Below are positions 8,848 to 17,104 of a DNA stretch of 64,000 bases, piece by piece. Below the pieces are notes generated by a model. It did not search any database. It was not told the origin of the DNA and saw nothing but the letters and a program-made list of their open reading frames with translations. The first letter of the stretch is position 1; every line of letters begins with the position of its first letter. The stretch is from NCBI GenBank assembly GCA_913057435.1, contig CAJXNY010000003.1, positions 142,700-206,699 of the forward strand, in the 5' to 3' direction. The position numbers and the translations under genes are program-made. The DNA comes from an uncultured Oceanospirillaceae bacterium (GTDB lineage: Bacteria > Pseudomonadota > Gammaproteobacteria > Pseudomonadales > Balneatricaceae).

Positions 8848-10490
8848 GGGGCTTGCTCCTGTGTGGGCGGGTGTTTGGGGATGTACACCGTAATCCGGGT
8901 GCCGCCGTGCTTTTCAAGGCCGCTGTCGCCAGGGTCCAGGGTGATCTCACCGTGCAGGCTGGCCAGTTGCTGGCGGACCAGGTGCAGGCCGATGCCGTGG
9001 CCTGCGGCGGTTTTGCTGCTGACGCCCTTCTCGAATATCTGCTGTTGCTGCGCGGCACTGATGCCGGGGCCCTGATCTTCAATCTCGAAGATCAGGTCGT
9101 TACCCAGGTCGGTCAGGCTCATGAATACCTGTGCGCCAGGGCCACTGTGTTGCAGGCTGGCTTCTAACGCGTTGTCGAGCAGGTTGCCAACAATGCTGAC
9201 CAGCTGCTCCCGTGGTAGCCGTTCGGGCAGGTCGATCATATGGCTGTCCGGGTCGAGCACCAGTTCCAGCCCCATCTCGTGGGCACGGTTGTATTTACCC
9301 AGCAGACAGCCCGCCAGAACCGGGTCCGGGACGGCGGCGACCAGCAGTTTGATCAGCGCCTGATGACTGCGGGTTTCCTGGCCGATCAGCGCCAGCGCCT
9401 GGTCGGTGGCCCCCAGCTGGATCAGCCCGGCGATGGTGTGCAGTTTATTGCTGTATTCATGGGACTGGCTGCGCAGGGTGTCGGCGTATTGCTGGATGCG
9501 GGTCAGCTGACGGCTGACCTGGTCCAGCTCGTCTTTGCGGCGAAAGCTGGACACCACACCGGTAATCTGGCCGTTCTGAATAACGGGCAGCCGGTTAACG
9601 ATCAGGCAGCGATCCTGCAACCATACTTCGCGATCAAACTGCGGCACGCCGCTGCTCAGTACTTCCAGCATCTGGGTATCGGGCAGCAGCTCCAGCACGG
9701 GCTGACCCACCAGCGCATCCGTGGCGTTCAGCCCCAGAGTGTCGATGGCGGTACGATTGAAGGTGGTAACTTCACCGGCGGCGTTGATGGCAATCAGCCC
9801 TTCACGGATCGACTGCAGGGTGGCATTACGCTCCTCAAACAGCTGGCCGATCTGTTCCGGTTCCAGCCCGAAAATCACCTTTTTAAAGTGACTGGCAAAC
9901 CACACCGCCAGCAATACGCTGAAGGCAAACGCCGCCACAATCACCAGCACCAGGGTCTGCCAGTAACGGTCGATCACCGCTTCAATCCGGTCTTTCAGAT
10001 AACCCACCGACACCACCCCCAGCAGCGCCCCGCTGGCGCTATAGATCGGCGCACGGGCACGCATCGAGACGCCCAGGCTGCCCTGGGCGGTGTAGGTATA
10101 GCCCTGCTTGTCGGGGAAGATCAGTTCAATCTCTTCTGGCTCGTCATCCAGCATGGAAAAGCCGATGGCCGCCGGGTTGGGGTGGGCCAGCCGCATCCCG
10201 TCATGGTCACCGATCACTACATAACGGGCTTCAGCTTTCTCGGCCAGTTGCAGGCTCAGGGGCTGTAACAGCGCTGAGTCATGGGCGACAACAGCCCGCT
10301 GGATCTCCGGCATGGTGGCGATGGTAGTGGCCACATGCAACGCCCGCAGGGCGATCTGCTCATCCATGGCGCGGCTGAGGTAGTTAAGGGCAAAGATGCC
10401 GATCAGGCCGGTCTGCAACAGGGCAACCAGGCCAAGAATCAGCACCATGCGAGGCTGAAGACGCAGGTGACGTAGTGAGATTGATCCCAT
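8844..10490 (-). CDS. CitA/DcuS-type sensor histidine kinase (copy A)
   Basis: 548 residues from the ATG at 10490; the longer open frame to 10889 runs through the divergent promoter into tctC and is rejected. Order: membrane segment (about 14-36), periplasmic Cache/PAS-like sensor (about 40-170), second membrane segment (about 176-198), cytoplasmic PAS domain (about 215-315), dimerisation region with phospho-acceptor His344 in SQSHEYSNKLH, then the ATPase with N-box NLLDNALEA (436-444), DQGPGI (472-477) and GHGIGLHLV (497-505). The HEYSNKLHTIAGL pattern is typical of kinases that sense external citrate and C4-dicarboxylates. It probably senses a tricarboxylate or related acid carried by the adjacent TctABC system. 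Confidence 0.9.
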   Translation of the reverse strand: MGSISLRHLRLQPRMVLILGLVALLQTGLIGIFALNYLSRAMDEQIALRALHVATTIATMPEIQRAVVAHDSALLQPLSLQLAEKAEARYVVIGDHDGMRLAHPNPAAIGFSMLDDEPEEIELIFPDKQGYTYTAQGSLGVSMRARAPIYSASGALLGVVSVGYLKDRIEAVIDRYWQTLVLVIVAAFAFSVLLAVWFASHFKKVIFGLEPEQIGQLFEERNATLQSIREGLIAINAAGEVTTFNRTAIDTLGLNATDALVGQPVLELLPDTQMLEVLSSGVPQFDREVWLQDRCLIVNRLPVIQNGQITGVVSSFRRKDELDQVSRQLTRIQQYADTLRSQSHEYSNKLHTIAGLIQLGATDQALALIGQETRSHQALIKLLVAAVPDPVLAGCLLGKYNRAHEMGLELVLDPDSHMIDLPERLPREQLVSIVGNLLDNALEASLQHSGPGAQVFMSLTDLGNDLIFEIEDQGPGISAAQQQQIFEKGVSSKTAAGHGIGLHLVRQQLASLHGEITLDPGDSGLEKHGGTRITVYIPKHPPTQEQAP

Positions 10491-10616
10491 AATTTTTATA
10501 CTTCGGGTTGTTAAAGGCCGCCGGGCTGTCGAAAGATATAGTAGCGGATGGCCCTGGTGGTTGCCCGTGAACAGTATGAACACAATGCACTTTATGCACG
10601 GAAAGCTCTTTAAATT

Positions 10617-10650
10617 CATAAGGTTCTGTTCGCTGCGGGACCACCTTATG
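10617..10650. promoter_or_regulatory. Inverted repeat upstream of tctC, candidate operator (copy A)
   Basis: CATAAGGT at 10617-10624 is matched by ACCTTATG at 10643-10650 (perfect 8-bp arms, 18-bp spacer), 37 bp before the tctC ATG. A second symmetric motif, TGCACTTTATGCAC, lies just upstream near 10587-10600. The stretch separates the divergent kinase and tctC genes, so it is where the response regulator would be expected to bind. Binding is inferred. Confidence 0.4.
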
Positions 10651-10686
10651 CTGATTTCACAATAAAAACAGCATGAGGATGCCGCA

Positions 10687-11676
10687 ATGTTCCGCACTGT
10701 TCTGTCTGCACAACGTAACACCTTACTGGCCACCGCACTGACTGGCTGTATGGGCCTTGGCCTGGCGGGCAACGCCATGGCGCTGGAGACTCTCCATTTT
10801 CTGATTCCGGGGGGTGCCGGAGGTGGCTGGGATAGCACCGCACGGGGCACCGGCGAGGCGCTGTCCAAAGCCGGGCTGGTCGATACCATCTCTTACGAGA
10901 ATATGTCTGGCGGTGGCGGGGGTAAAGCCATTGCCCATCTGATCGAAACCGCAGGTCAGCAAAAACCGACCCTGATGGTGAATTCAACGCCCATCGTGAT
11001 CCGTTCGCTGTCTAAAGTATTCCCGCAGTCCTTCCGTGATCTGACGCCCGTTGCTGCCACCGTCGGTGACTACGGTGCCTTTGTGGTGCGGGCGGATTCC
11101 AGCTACACCAGTTTCAAGCAGGTGGTGGCGGATTTTAAGGCGAACCCCCGTTCGGTGAAGATTTCCGGCGGTTCCGCCCGAGGCAGTATGGATCACCTGG
11201 TCGCCGCGCAAGCGTTTAAAGCGGCAGGCGGTGATCCACGGCGGGTGAAATATGTCGCCTACGATGCAGGCGGCAAAGCGATGGCCAGCCTGTTGTCGGG
11301 TGAAACGGCCGTGCTGTCTACCGGCCTGAGCGAAGCCTTGACGCTGGTTGAGGCCGGTCAGGTACGGATACTGGCGATGACGGGTGATCAGCGTTCGGTT
11401 GCTGCGCCGGATGTGCCGACTCTGCGCGAGCTGGGATACGACGCGGTATTTGTGAACTGGCGCGGGTTCTTTGCCGCACCGGGCACCGATGAGGCGCAAA
11501 CAGCGGAGTACGTTAAAACCCTGCGCGAGATGTACGACACCGACGCCTGGGCACAGGTGCGGGACCGCTATGGCTGGTCTGAGATTTTCCGCCCGGATGC
11601 CAGGTTTGTCAGCTTCCTGGAAGAACAGGAAACCTCCGTTGGCAATCTGATGAAAGAACTGGGTTTTCTGAAGTAA
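10687..11676 (+). CDS. tctC: Tripartite tricarboxylate transporter, periplasmic binding protein TctC (copy A)
   Basis: 329 residues. A signal peptide (about residues 1-33, ending near NAMA) is followed by the Bug/TctC-family mature domain. HFLIPGGAGGGWDSTARG gives the ligand-binding loop and YENMSGGGGGKA the second, as is usual in the family. It captures a carboxylate in the periplasm and delivers it to the TctAB membrane complex. It is first in the tctC-tctB-tctA operon and divergent from the two-component genes, which is a common arrangement. The substrate may be citrate or another tricarboxylate; the sequence does not decide this. Confidence 0.93.
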   Translation: MFRTVLSAQRNTLLATALTGCMGLGLAGNAMALETLHFLIPGGAGGGWDSTARGTGEALSKAGLVDTISYENMSGGGGGKAIAHLIETAGQQKPTLMVNSTPIVIRSLSKVFPQSFRDLTPVAATVGDYGAFVVRADSSYTSFKQVVADFKANPRSVKISGGSARGSMDHLVAAQAFKAAGGDPRRVKYVAYDAGGKAMASLLSGETAVLSTGLSEALTLVEAGQVRILAMTGDQRSVAAPDVPTLRELGYDAVFVNWRGFFAAPGTDEAQTAEYVKTLREMYDTDAWAQVRDRYGWSEIFRPDARFVSFLEEQETSVGNLMKELGFLK

Positions 11677-11734
11677 TCCCCACCCCCGGGCGGCCCGTTG
11701 CAGCGTCGCCCGGTGGTTTGTCTGGAGACACACC

Positions 11735-12217
11735 ATGACGCTGAATAAAGACCAGATCGGCGGATTGATATTCCTCTGCCTGTCACTGACCTACGGCTAC
11801 TACGCCGGTCAGGTCGATATGTTACCGGGCGATGAGTTTGAACCCTTCAACGCCCGCTCCCTGCCACTCGCCCTTGCCACCCTGGGTGCCCTGATCTCCG
11901 CCCTGCTGCTGACAACCAGCTCGCTTGGCAAGGATCGTAACGACGATACATTGAGCCTGGCCGGATTTGACCTGTTGCTGACCGGCAAGATGCTGGGGCT
12001 GATTGTGCTGTTCGGGCTGGCCCTGCACTGGATCGGCTTCTTGCTGTCCACCGCGCTGTTTCTGCTGGCCGGTTACTGGTTGCTGGGTGAACGGCGGCCA
12101 AAAATGCTGCTGTTGTCGTCGGTGCCGTTTGCCATCGGCATCTGGTTTGTACTGACCCAGCTGCTGGACATCTACCTGGCACCGGGCCAGTTAATCACTC
12201 TGTTAATGGGAGCCTGA
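11735..12217 (+). CDS. tctB: Tripartite tricarboxylate transporter small membrane subunit TctB (copy A)
   Basis: 160 residues with four hydrophobic segments (about 8-26, 46-62, 82-116 as two spans, and 122-158 at the C-terminus), as usual for TctB. It pairs with TctA in the inner membrane. A GGAG-like ribosome site precedes the ATG, and the gene ends 3 bp before the tctA start, so the two are tightly coupled. The family is poorly conserved; position between tctC and tctA makes the call firm. Confidence 0.9.
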   Translation: MTLNKDQIGGLIFLCLSLTYGYYAGQVDMLPGDEFEPFNARSLPLALATLGALISALLLTTSSLGKDRNDDTLSLAGFDLLLTGKMLGLIVLFGLALHWIGFLLSTALFLLAGYWLLGERRPKMLLLSSVPFAIGIWFVLTQLLDIYLAPGQLITLLMGA

Positions 12218-12220
12218 ATC

Positions 12221-13771
12221 ATGCTGGATGGAATTTTTACCGGCCTTGCCACTGCGGTAATGCCCTTTAACCTGATGATGGTGGTCGTCGGCTGTTTCGC
12301 CGGCACCTTTATTGGCATGCTGCCGGGGCTGGGGCCTATCTCTGCCGTGGCGCTGATGATCCCGGTCACCTACGGGCTGGACCCGTCTTCCGGCATTATT
12401 CTGATGGCCGGGGTGTATTACGGCGCGGTATTTGGCGGTTCCACCTCTTCTATTCTGATCAATGCACCAGGCTGTGCCAGCACCGTGGTGACCGCTTTTG
12501 ACGGCTACCCGATGGCGCAGAAAAACCAGGCCGGTAAAGCACTGGCGCTGGCGGCCTGGTCGTCCTTTACTGGCGGCACCGTGGGAGCCATTATCCTGCT
12601 GTTCGCAGCACCGGCGCTGGCCTCGGTATCACTAAGTTTTCAGTCCAGCGATTACTTCGCGCTTATGTTGCTGGGGCTAACGGCCGTGGCGGCATTCTCT
12701 GGCAAAGGCCAGGTACTTAAAGCCCTGATCATGACCATTTTTGGCCTGATGATCGCAACCGTTGGCACCGATGTGATGTCTGGCGCGACCCGCTTTACCT
12801 TCGGCAGCATTGACCTGATCGACGGCGTCAGCTTCCTGTTACTGGCCATGGCGACCTTTGCCCTGACCGAGGTCGTGATGACCATCATGCGCGGCCAGCA
12901 CAAAGAAAAAGAAGCCAAAATGGATATGGCGGCACTGGGCTCGATGAAACTGAGCCGGGAGGAGATCCTCGAAGTTGCACCCACCGTGGCCCGTTCTTCC
13001 GTGTTTGGCTTTATCGTCGGCGTACTGCCCGGTGCCGGTGCCACCATCGCCTCTTTCCTGGCCTATGGCCTGGAACGTAACCTGGCCAGCGCCAAACAGA
13101 AACTGCAGTTCGGCAAAGGCGCACTGCGCGGGCTGGCCGCACCGGAATCAGCCAACAACGCCGCCTCTACGGGCTCATTTGTACCGCTGCTGACGCTGGG
13201 TATTCCAGGCTCGGGCACCACCGCCATTATGCTGGGTGCGCTGATCGCCTACGGCATCCAGCCGGGGCCACGGCTGTTCGTGGATAACCCGGATGTGTTC
13301 TGGTCGGTGATTATCTCGATGTATTTCGGCAACCTGGTGTTGCTGGTACTGAACCTGCCGCTGATTCCGTACATCTCCCGCCTGCTGGCGATTCCACGGC
13401 CAATCCTGATTCCGCTGATTCTGTTTTTCTCGGTCACGGGGGTGTACCTGGTCAGCTTCAACACCTTTGATATTCAGATGATGGTGGTGATCACGGTGAT
13501 CGCCCTGTTGCTTAAACTGCTGGAATTTCCCATGGCACCCATGCTGCTGGGCTTTATCCTGGGCGGTATTATGGAGAAAAACCTCAGTCGTTCATTGACC
13601 CTGTCTGATGGCAGTTTCTCATTTCTATGGGACCGCCCGTTGACCCTGTCGATCACCCTGATCGCCGTGGTGCTGATGCTATTACCACTGGTGCGCAGCC
13701 TGCTGGAACGCCGAGGTAAGACCCGTCAGGCCAATGGGCCTGAAGTGGCGGTGATGGAGGGTGAGGGGTAA
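12221..13771 (+). CDS. tctA: Tripartite tricarboxylate transporter large membrane subunit TctA (copy A)
   Basis: 516 residues, about the usual TctA length, with roughly 11-12 membrane spans. Family motifs include [19 protein letters not shown] (about residues 23-41), [13 protein letters not shown] (about 71-83), [17 protein letters not shown], and [20 protein letters not shown] with [15 protein letters not shown]. It forms the sodium- or proton-driven permease that accepts substrate from TctC. The C-terminal tail is charged and cytoplasmic. The gene ends 17 bp before an R repeat, and I see no clear terminator between them other than the hairpin inside R. Confidence 0.95.
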   Translation: MLDGIFTGLATAVMPFNLMMVVVGCFAGTFIGMLPGLGPISAVALMIPVTYGLDPSSGIILMAGVYYGAVFGGSTSSILINAPGCASTVVTAFDGYPMAQKNQAGKALALAAWSSFTGGTVGAIILLFAAPALASVSLSFQSSDYFALMLLGLTAVAAFSGKGQVLKALIMTIFGLMIATVGTDVMSGATRFTFGSIDLIDGVSFLLLAMATFALTEVVMTIMRGQHKEKEAKMDMAALGSMKLSREEILEVAPTVARSSVFGFIVGVLPGAGATIASFLAYGLERNLASAKQKLQFGKGALRGLAAPESANNAASTGSFVPLLTLGIPGSGTTAIMLGALIAYGIQPGPRLFVDNPDVFWSVIISMYFGNLVLLVLNLPLIPYISRLLAIPRPILIPLILFFSVTGVYLVSFNTFDIQMMVVITVIALLLKLLEFPMAPMLLGFILGGIMEKNLSRSLTLSDGSFSFLWDRPLTLSITLIAVVLMLLPLVRSLLERRGKTRQANGPEVAVMEGEG

Positions 13772-13788
13772 TGCTTAACCCTTAGAAC

Positions 13789-14045
13789 GGGCTATCGCCG
13801 AACCACCGAGCGTAATTTGCTGTCTTCAGCCGTCAAGGGGACTTCGTCCCCTTAACAATCCCCAGCACCTCCACAGAACGGCTATTTCCAATTGCCTGCC
13901 GACTCTTTCGCTGAGGAAAATAAACTCCCTCGTACCTCGGTCAAACAAATTTTCCTCTGATCGCTACAGAGCCAACAGAAAATCGGGCCGTTCAAAGTCG
14001 GCGTAGTGACGGGTGCCACCTGACAGCGAGTCACTGCGTTGCAAG
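13789..14045. repeat. R repeat element 2 (right edge of module copy A)
   Basis: It begins GGGCTATCGCCG, has the family hairpin at 13835-13853 (AAGGGGAC/GTCCCCTT), and runs to about 14045. Exact identity with the second module copy ends at 13994 inside this element; after that it keeps its own variant (GTAGTGACGGGTGCCACC against GTAGTTACGGGTGCCAAC in the others). Because it lies just downstream of tctA, its hairpin could also stop tctA transcription. Confidence 0.8.
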
Positions 14046-14096
14046 CGTCAGCCTGACCCTACCTTCCATCAACACCAACCAACACCAACCAGCACA

Positions 14097-14147
14097 CGAA
14101 AAACAATCATAACTTATCGTTTTTCGATAATTTATGATTGTTTTTCG
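14097..14147. promoter_or_regulatory. 51-bp nested palindrome upstream of the DUF2975-XRE operon
   Basis: Two perfect 16-bp arms (14097-14112, CGAAAAACAATCATAA, and 14132-14147) enclose a second hairpin with 6-bp arms TTATCG/CGATAA (14114-14119, 14125-14130) around TTTTT. It ends about 50 bp before the DUF2975 start codon. The two half-sites CATAAcTTATCG and CGATAAtTTATG resemble a dyad operator, so autoregulation by the XRE protein encoded in the operon is a reasonable guess; a terminator role is also possible. Confidence 0.6.
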
Positions 14148-14197
14148 CAGCACCCATCGATATGATTACCAGCATCATCAACGCAGAGGGAACGATC

Positions 14198-14737
14198 ATG
14201 GACAATATCCAGACACTAAGCCGCCGGTTAAGACTCCTGTTCCAGTTTTTACTGGTTATGGTACCTGTCGGCGTCATTTACTTTTGGCTGGTTGCAGGGA
14301 CTGAGCTGGATATTCACCCGCTACTTGGGATTGGTACCGATGTGAATATCTATACCGACTTAACACTAAGTTTTCAGACACGGCTGGCTGCATTAACGCT
14401 CAGCTTGTTACTGACGCTAATTCCCCTCTATGCACTCGTTAAGTTGATTCGTTTATTCAAAAACTACGAGAAAACCGAGGTTTTCACCCTTGAAAACGCA
14501 ACGATATACCACCAGCTTGGGCGTTGCTTATTACTCTGGATTGTCGCGGGTATTATTTACGGTGGATTAATGTCTGCAGCACTCTCTTTCAACAACAAAC
14601 CTGGTGAGCGGTTTCTGGAGTTAGATTTTGGCGGTTACGATGCGCTGGGTTTAATCTGTGCCTTTTTAATTATCGTAATATCGCAGGTAATGAAAACAGG
14701 CTACCAGATCGCTGAAGAAAACAGCCACACGGTGTAA
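14198..14737 (+). CDS. DUF2975-type membrane protein
   Basis: 179 residues from the ATG at 14198 (AGAGGG ribosome site); an open frame from 14138 starts inside the palindrome and is not preferred. Four hydrophobic segments (about 15-35, 60-86, 109-130 and 147-167) match the four-span DUF2975 family. Such genes commonly sit directly upstream of a small XRE-type regulator of the YozG group, as here (10-bp gap). The pair is thought to couple a membrane signal to the regulator, but its function is not established. Confidence 0.75.
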   Translation: MDNIQTLSRRLRLLFQFLLVMVPVGVIYFWLVAGTELDIHPLLGIGTDVNIYTDLTLSFQTRLAALTLSLLLTLIPLYALVKLIRLFKNYEKTEVFTLENATIYHQLGRCLLLWIVAGIIYGGLMSAALSFNNKPGERFLELDFGGYDALGLICAFLIIVISQVMKTGYQIAEENSHTV

Positions 14738-14747
14738 GGTGATCAAA

Positions 14748-14978
14748 ATGGCAATACATATCACGCTTGATGTCATGCTGGCTAAACGCAAAATGAAAAT
14801 GAAGTACCTGGCACAGCAGATTGGCATTACCGAGCAGAACCTGTCCATTCTTAAAAATGGTAAAGCTAAAGCGGTTCGCTTCTCAACGCTGGACAAAATC
14901 TGTGAGGTTTTACAGTGCCAGCCAGCTGATATTCTCGTTTATGGCCCCTCGGATGAACCTGAAGAACAAGCCGAGTAA
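14748..14978 (+). CDS. Small XRE/YozG-type helix-turn-helix regulator
   Basis: 76 residues, almost entirely one Cro/C1-like helix-turn-helix: LAKRKMKMKYLAQQIGITEQ (recognition region about residues 9-40), then SILKNGKAKAVRFSTLDKIC and CQPADIL. The ATG at 14748 has AAGGTG 6 nt upstream; a GTG at 14739 would only add three residues. It probably binds DNA as a dimer and may regulate its own operon through the palindrome at 14097-14147. Partner: the DUF2975 membrane protein directly upstream. Confidence 0.85.
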   Translation: MAIHITLDVMLAKRKMKMKYLAQQIGITEQNLSILKNGKAKAVRFSTLDKICEVLQCQPADILVYGPSDEPEEQAE

Positions 14979-15033
14979 GCGCAAAGCCGAACAACAGGAC
15001 AGCACCAGAGGCTGCTGTCCTCGGTTCACACCA

Positions 15034-15660
15034 TTACATTAACAACCAGACTGTTTCTATCGCCGTCACTTTGCCTTTCATCAGCACCTCAACCGACTCT
15101 ACACAGGTGATCTGGTAGTGATAGCTATAGTGCTGGTTCACCTCCTCAGCACTGACTGAAAACGGCGGCCCTGCCATCGCGGATTGGTCATACTCATAGG
15201 TGATAAGTAACTGTGGAGGGGCATAACTCAGTGCCAGCAGCAGGCTGCTATAACGAACACGCAGTTCCCTGGGCAATGCCACCATCGCAGCACGGTCGTA
15301 CACCGCATCCACCTGCCCGATGACGCCTCTGGTCAGATCAAAAATATCTCCCACATAGATATCGACCCCTTCTCCCTGGTAGTGTTTTAAAGACCCAACA
15401 GAGGAGATCTCTGGCTGGATATCCAGTGTCTCAAACAGCTCCCGCACCGCCAGTTCGCTTAGCTCGGCCCCCACCACCTGATAGCCCTGTGCCAGAAGCC
15501 AGACCATATCCAGCGACTTTCCACACAGCGGAATAAACACCCGGCTGCCAGGCTCAAGCGCCAGTTGCTCAAAGTGTGCTGCCAACAACGGGTTAACCTC
15601 ACCCTGGTGAAAACCAATCTCTCCGCGACTCCAGCGCTCATGCCAAAACTCTGCTTCCAT
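15034..15660 (-). CDS. tpm: Thiopurine S-methyltransferase
   Basis: 208 residues. It is a class I SAM-dependent methyltransferase acting on thiopurines and, in bacteria, on tellurite and selenium compounds. Family motifs are EFWHERWSRGEIGFHQ at residues 4-19, the SAM-binding FIPLCGKSLDMVWLLAQGY (about 42-60), VVGAELSELAV and an AVYDRAAMVALP segment (about 131-142). Length and motif order match bacterial Tpm. It is transcribed on its own, divergently from the MerR-type gene. Confidence 0.92.
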   Translation of the reverse strand: MEAEFWHERWSRGEIGFHQGEVNPLLAAHFEQLALEPGSRVFIPLCGKSLDMVWLLAQGYQVVGAELSELAVRELFETLDIQPEISSVGSLKHYQGEGVDIYVGDIFDLTRGVIGQVDAVYDRAAMVALPRELRVRYSSLLLALSYAPPQLLITYEYDQSAMAGPPFSVSAEEVNQHYSYHYQITCVESVEVLMKGKVTAIETVWLLM

Positions 15661-15753
15661 ACTGCCAAACCTCTTTCGCTTATGATGCGTATACCAGGCC
15701 GCTAGCCTGCTTTAAATGTTGTGTTACTGACCACTGCGCACCAGAATACAGGT

Positions 15754-15767
15754 TCAAGTCGACTTGA
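15754..15767. promoter_or_regulatory. Perfect palindrome in the MerR-gene promoter, candidate operator
   Basis: TCAAGTCGACTTGA is a perfect 14-bp palindrome, 17 bp before the MerR-type ATG and between that gene and the divergent tpm. MerR regulators typically bind dyads of this kind between the -35 and -10 of the promoter they control (the SoxR site also contains TCAAG arms). Autoregulation, or control of tpm, is inferred. Confidence 0.5.
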
Positions 15768-15784
15768 GGTCAAGGGGAAAATAC

Positions 15785-16216
15785 ATGGATATTGCTGACG
15801 TAGTAAAAGCCTCAGGCCTGCCCGCCTCTACATTGCGCTATTACGAAGAGAAAGGACTGATCAGTTCCACCGGCCGTAAAGGACTGCGTCGCACCTTTCA
15901 CCCCAGTGTGTTGCAGCAGCTGGCGCTGATTTCACTGGGCCGGGGTGCAGGGCTGTCACTGGATGAGATCGGCGCGATGTTTACCCCTAAAGGCCCGGAC
16001 ATCGACCGGGAGTTACTGCTGAGCAAAGCTGACGAACTGGATGAGCAGATAAAACAGCTGACGGCGATGCGTAATGGCCTGCGCCACGCTGCCGCCTGCC
16101 CTGCGCCGGATCACTTTGAATGCCCCAAATTTTTGCGCCTGGTTCGGGCAGCCGAAAAGGGCAAGCTGCGCATTCAGCCACAAACAGCCGCACTCACACG
16201 CAAGGGCAAAGCGTAG
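15785..16216 (+). CDS. MerR-family transcriptional regulator
   Basis: 143 residues. An N-terminal MerR winged helix (IADVVKASGLPASTLRYYEE at residues 2-21, then RRTFHPSVLQQLALI) is followed by a short helix for dimerisation (about 75-100) and a C-terminal segment with Cys and His residues (AACPAPDHFECPKFLRLV) that could bind metal or sense redox state. The ATG at 15785 has an AGGGG ribosome site; an upstream start at 15764 would overlap the palindromic operator. The effector is unknown. Confidence 0.88.
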   Translation: MDIADVVKASGLPASTLRYYEEKGLISSTGRKGLRRTFHPSVLQQLALISLGRGAGLSLDEIGAMFTPKGPDIDRELLLSKADELDEQIKQLTAMRNGLRHAAACPAPDHFECPKFLRLVRAAEKGKLRIQPQTAALTRKGKA

Positions 16217-16276
16217 CCATCAAAGCTTCCCGGTGAGGACACAGGTCCCACAGACCTGGGCAGGCACAGTCCCTGT

Positions 16277-16540
16277 GGGCTATCGCCGAACGTCTGAGCG
16301 TAATTTTCAGCCCTCAGTCGTCAAGGGGACTTCGTCCCCTTAACAATCCCCAGCACCTCCACAGAACGGTTACTTCCGATTTTCTGCTGTCCCTTTCGCT
16401 GAGAAAAATAAACTCCCTCGTGCCTCGGTCAAACAAATTTTCCTCTGATCGCTACAGAGCCAACAAAAAACCGGGCCGTTCAGAGTCGGCGTCGTTACGG
16501 GTGCCAACTGATAGTGAATTACTTCGTTACAAACTCTACT
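16277..16540. repeat. R repeat element 3
   Basis: Most diverged long member of the family, with the hairpin at 16323-16341 intact and the AACTCCCTCGTGCCTCGG and TCAAACAAATTTTCCTCTG blocks conserved. It is not part of either large copy. The sequence just before (16225-16250) has the related CCGGTGAGGACACAGGTCCCAC motif. As in element 1, it leads directly into sequence of the CsrA-like gene, here only a relic. Confidence 0.8.
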
Positions 16541-16632
16541 CTCAGTGAAAATACCAGCGTCACAACACCAACAGGCAGACTCATCCCCTGTGGGACAGCT
16601 GTCCTCAGCTGGAAGCTTTTGCTCTGCCTGCC

Positions 16633-16711
16633 CTAGTCCGGCTGACGAATACCAAAGGGCAGCTGCACAGCCTGACGGGTAGATTGGCGGCTTTCGATCA
16701 GCACAATGGAA
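16633..16711 (-). pseudogene. Relic of the CsrA-like gene (third module copy)
   Basis: The region matches the 3' end of the CsrA-like gene (CCGGCTGACGAATACCAAAG), then jumps to the equivalent of 5777-5818 (CGATCAGCACAATGGAA against CGATCAACACAATGGAA in the intact copy). About 270 bp of coding sequence are missing and several point differences are present. It lies beside R element 3 in the same relation as the intact genes beside elements 1 and 4, so it descends from an older copy of the module. Confidence 0.7.
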
Positions 16712-16782
16712 TCAGCCAAAACCAATTAATCATCCTACTTCGGGGTATATCTAGTTCTGCTACCTTTACCCTTCCAGCCATA

Positions 16783-17021
16783 TTACCCCACCACCCCATA
16801 CCGCCTTTCCGGCCGCCCCACTCCGCCATAGTGAATATCTGTTTTCAGGGTGCCGGTGCTGGTCAGGTATTCCAGGTAGCGACGGGCGGTGGTGCGGCTG
16901 GCACAACAGTTCCAGCCCGGTGCTGCCGGGATACTGGACATCCAGCAGCATCAGGTCCGGCTGCATGACTCCCACCAGATCCCGTGCTTCAACCAGGCTA
17001 TGGGCGATGCCCACCAGCTCA
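16783..17021 (-). pseudogene. Relic of the CitB-type response regulator (third module copy)
   Basis: The left part matches the C-terminal helix-turn-helix end of the intact gene at 8155 (CCATACCGCCTTTCCGGCCG); the right part matches the receiver domain, including the DLMLLDVQ codons. About 370 bp between them are missing, the frame is broken, and the gene's 5' end, kinase and transporter are absent. Point differences are spread through both parts, so it is much older than the large duplication. Confidence 0.8.
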
Positions 17022-17057
17022 GTATCTCCTGCTGGATAGGAGGCAAACTATACCTTT

Positions 17058-17086
17058 ACCCTGCTGACAGGGTGTGTCAGCAGGGT
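17058..17086. terminator. Strong stem-loop downstream of the Zorya operon
   Basis: Perfect 12-bp arms ACCCTGCTGACA / TGTCAGCAGGGT around a 5-nt loop, 19 bp beyond the zorE stop codon. It is the natural end for the zorABE transcript. The T-run is poor on both strands, so termination may be factor-assisted. Confidence 0.6.
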
Positions 17087-17104
17087 TATACGAGGTGACG
17101 CTGA

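Larger units (their letters stand above)
5116..13994 (+). repeat. Large direct duplication, copy A (8879 bp)
   Basis: This segment recurs at 23254-32132 with a constant offset of 18138 bp. Every open frame inside has a counterpart with the same translation and length, so no indel is seen. At the left edge, 5115 (C) differs from 23253 (T); at the right edge, 13995 (A) differs from 32133 (G). Both edges lie inside R repeats, beyond which the copies differ at many positions. The contents are a CsrA-like gene, a zinc-ribbon/membrane pair, a GyrI-like gene, a two-component pair and tctCBA. Confidence 0.95.

Noticed and set aside
9240..10268. 342-residue plus-strand frame opposite the sensor kinase (also 27378-28406)
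   Set aside because: Lies antisense to a clear histidine kinase. Composition (Gln/His/Gly-rich) is that of a shadow frame, with no motif or ribosome site.
10984..11736. 250-residue minus-strand frame opposite tctC
   Set aside because: Antisense to a gene with signal peptide and family motifs; low-quality composition.
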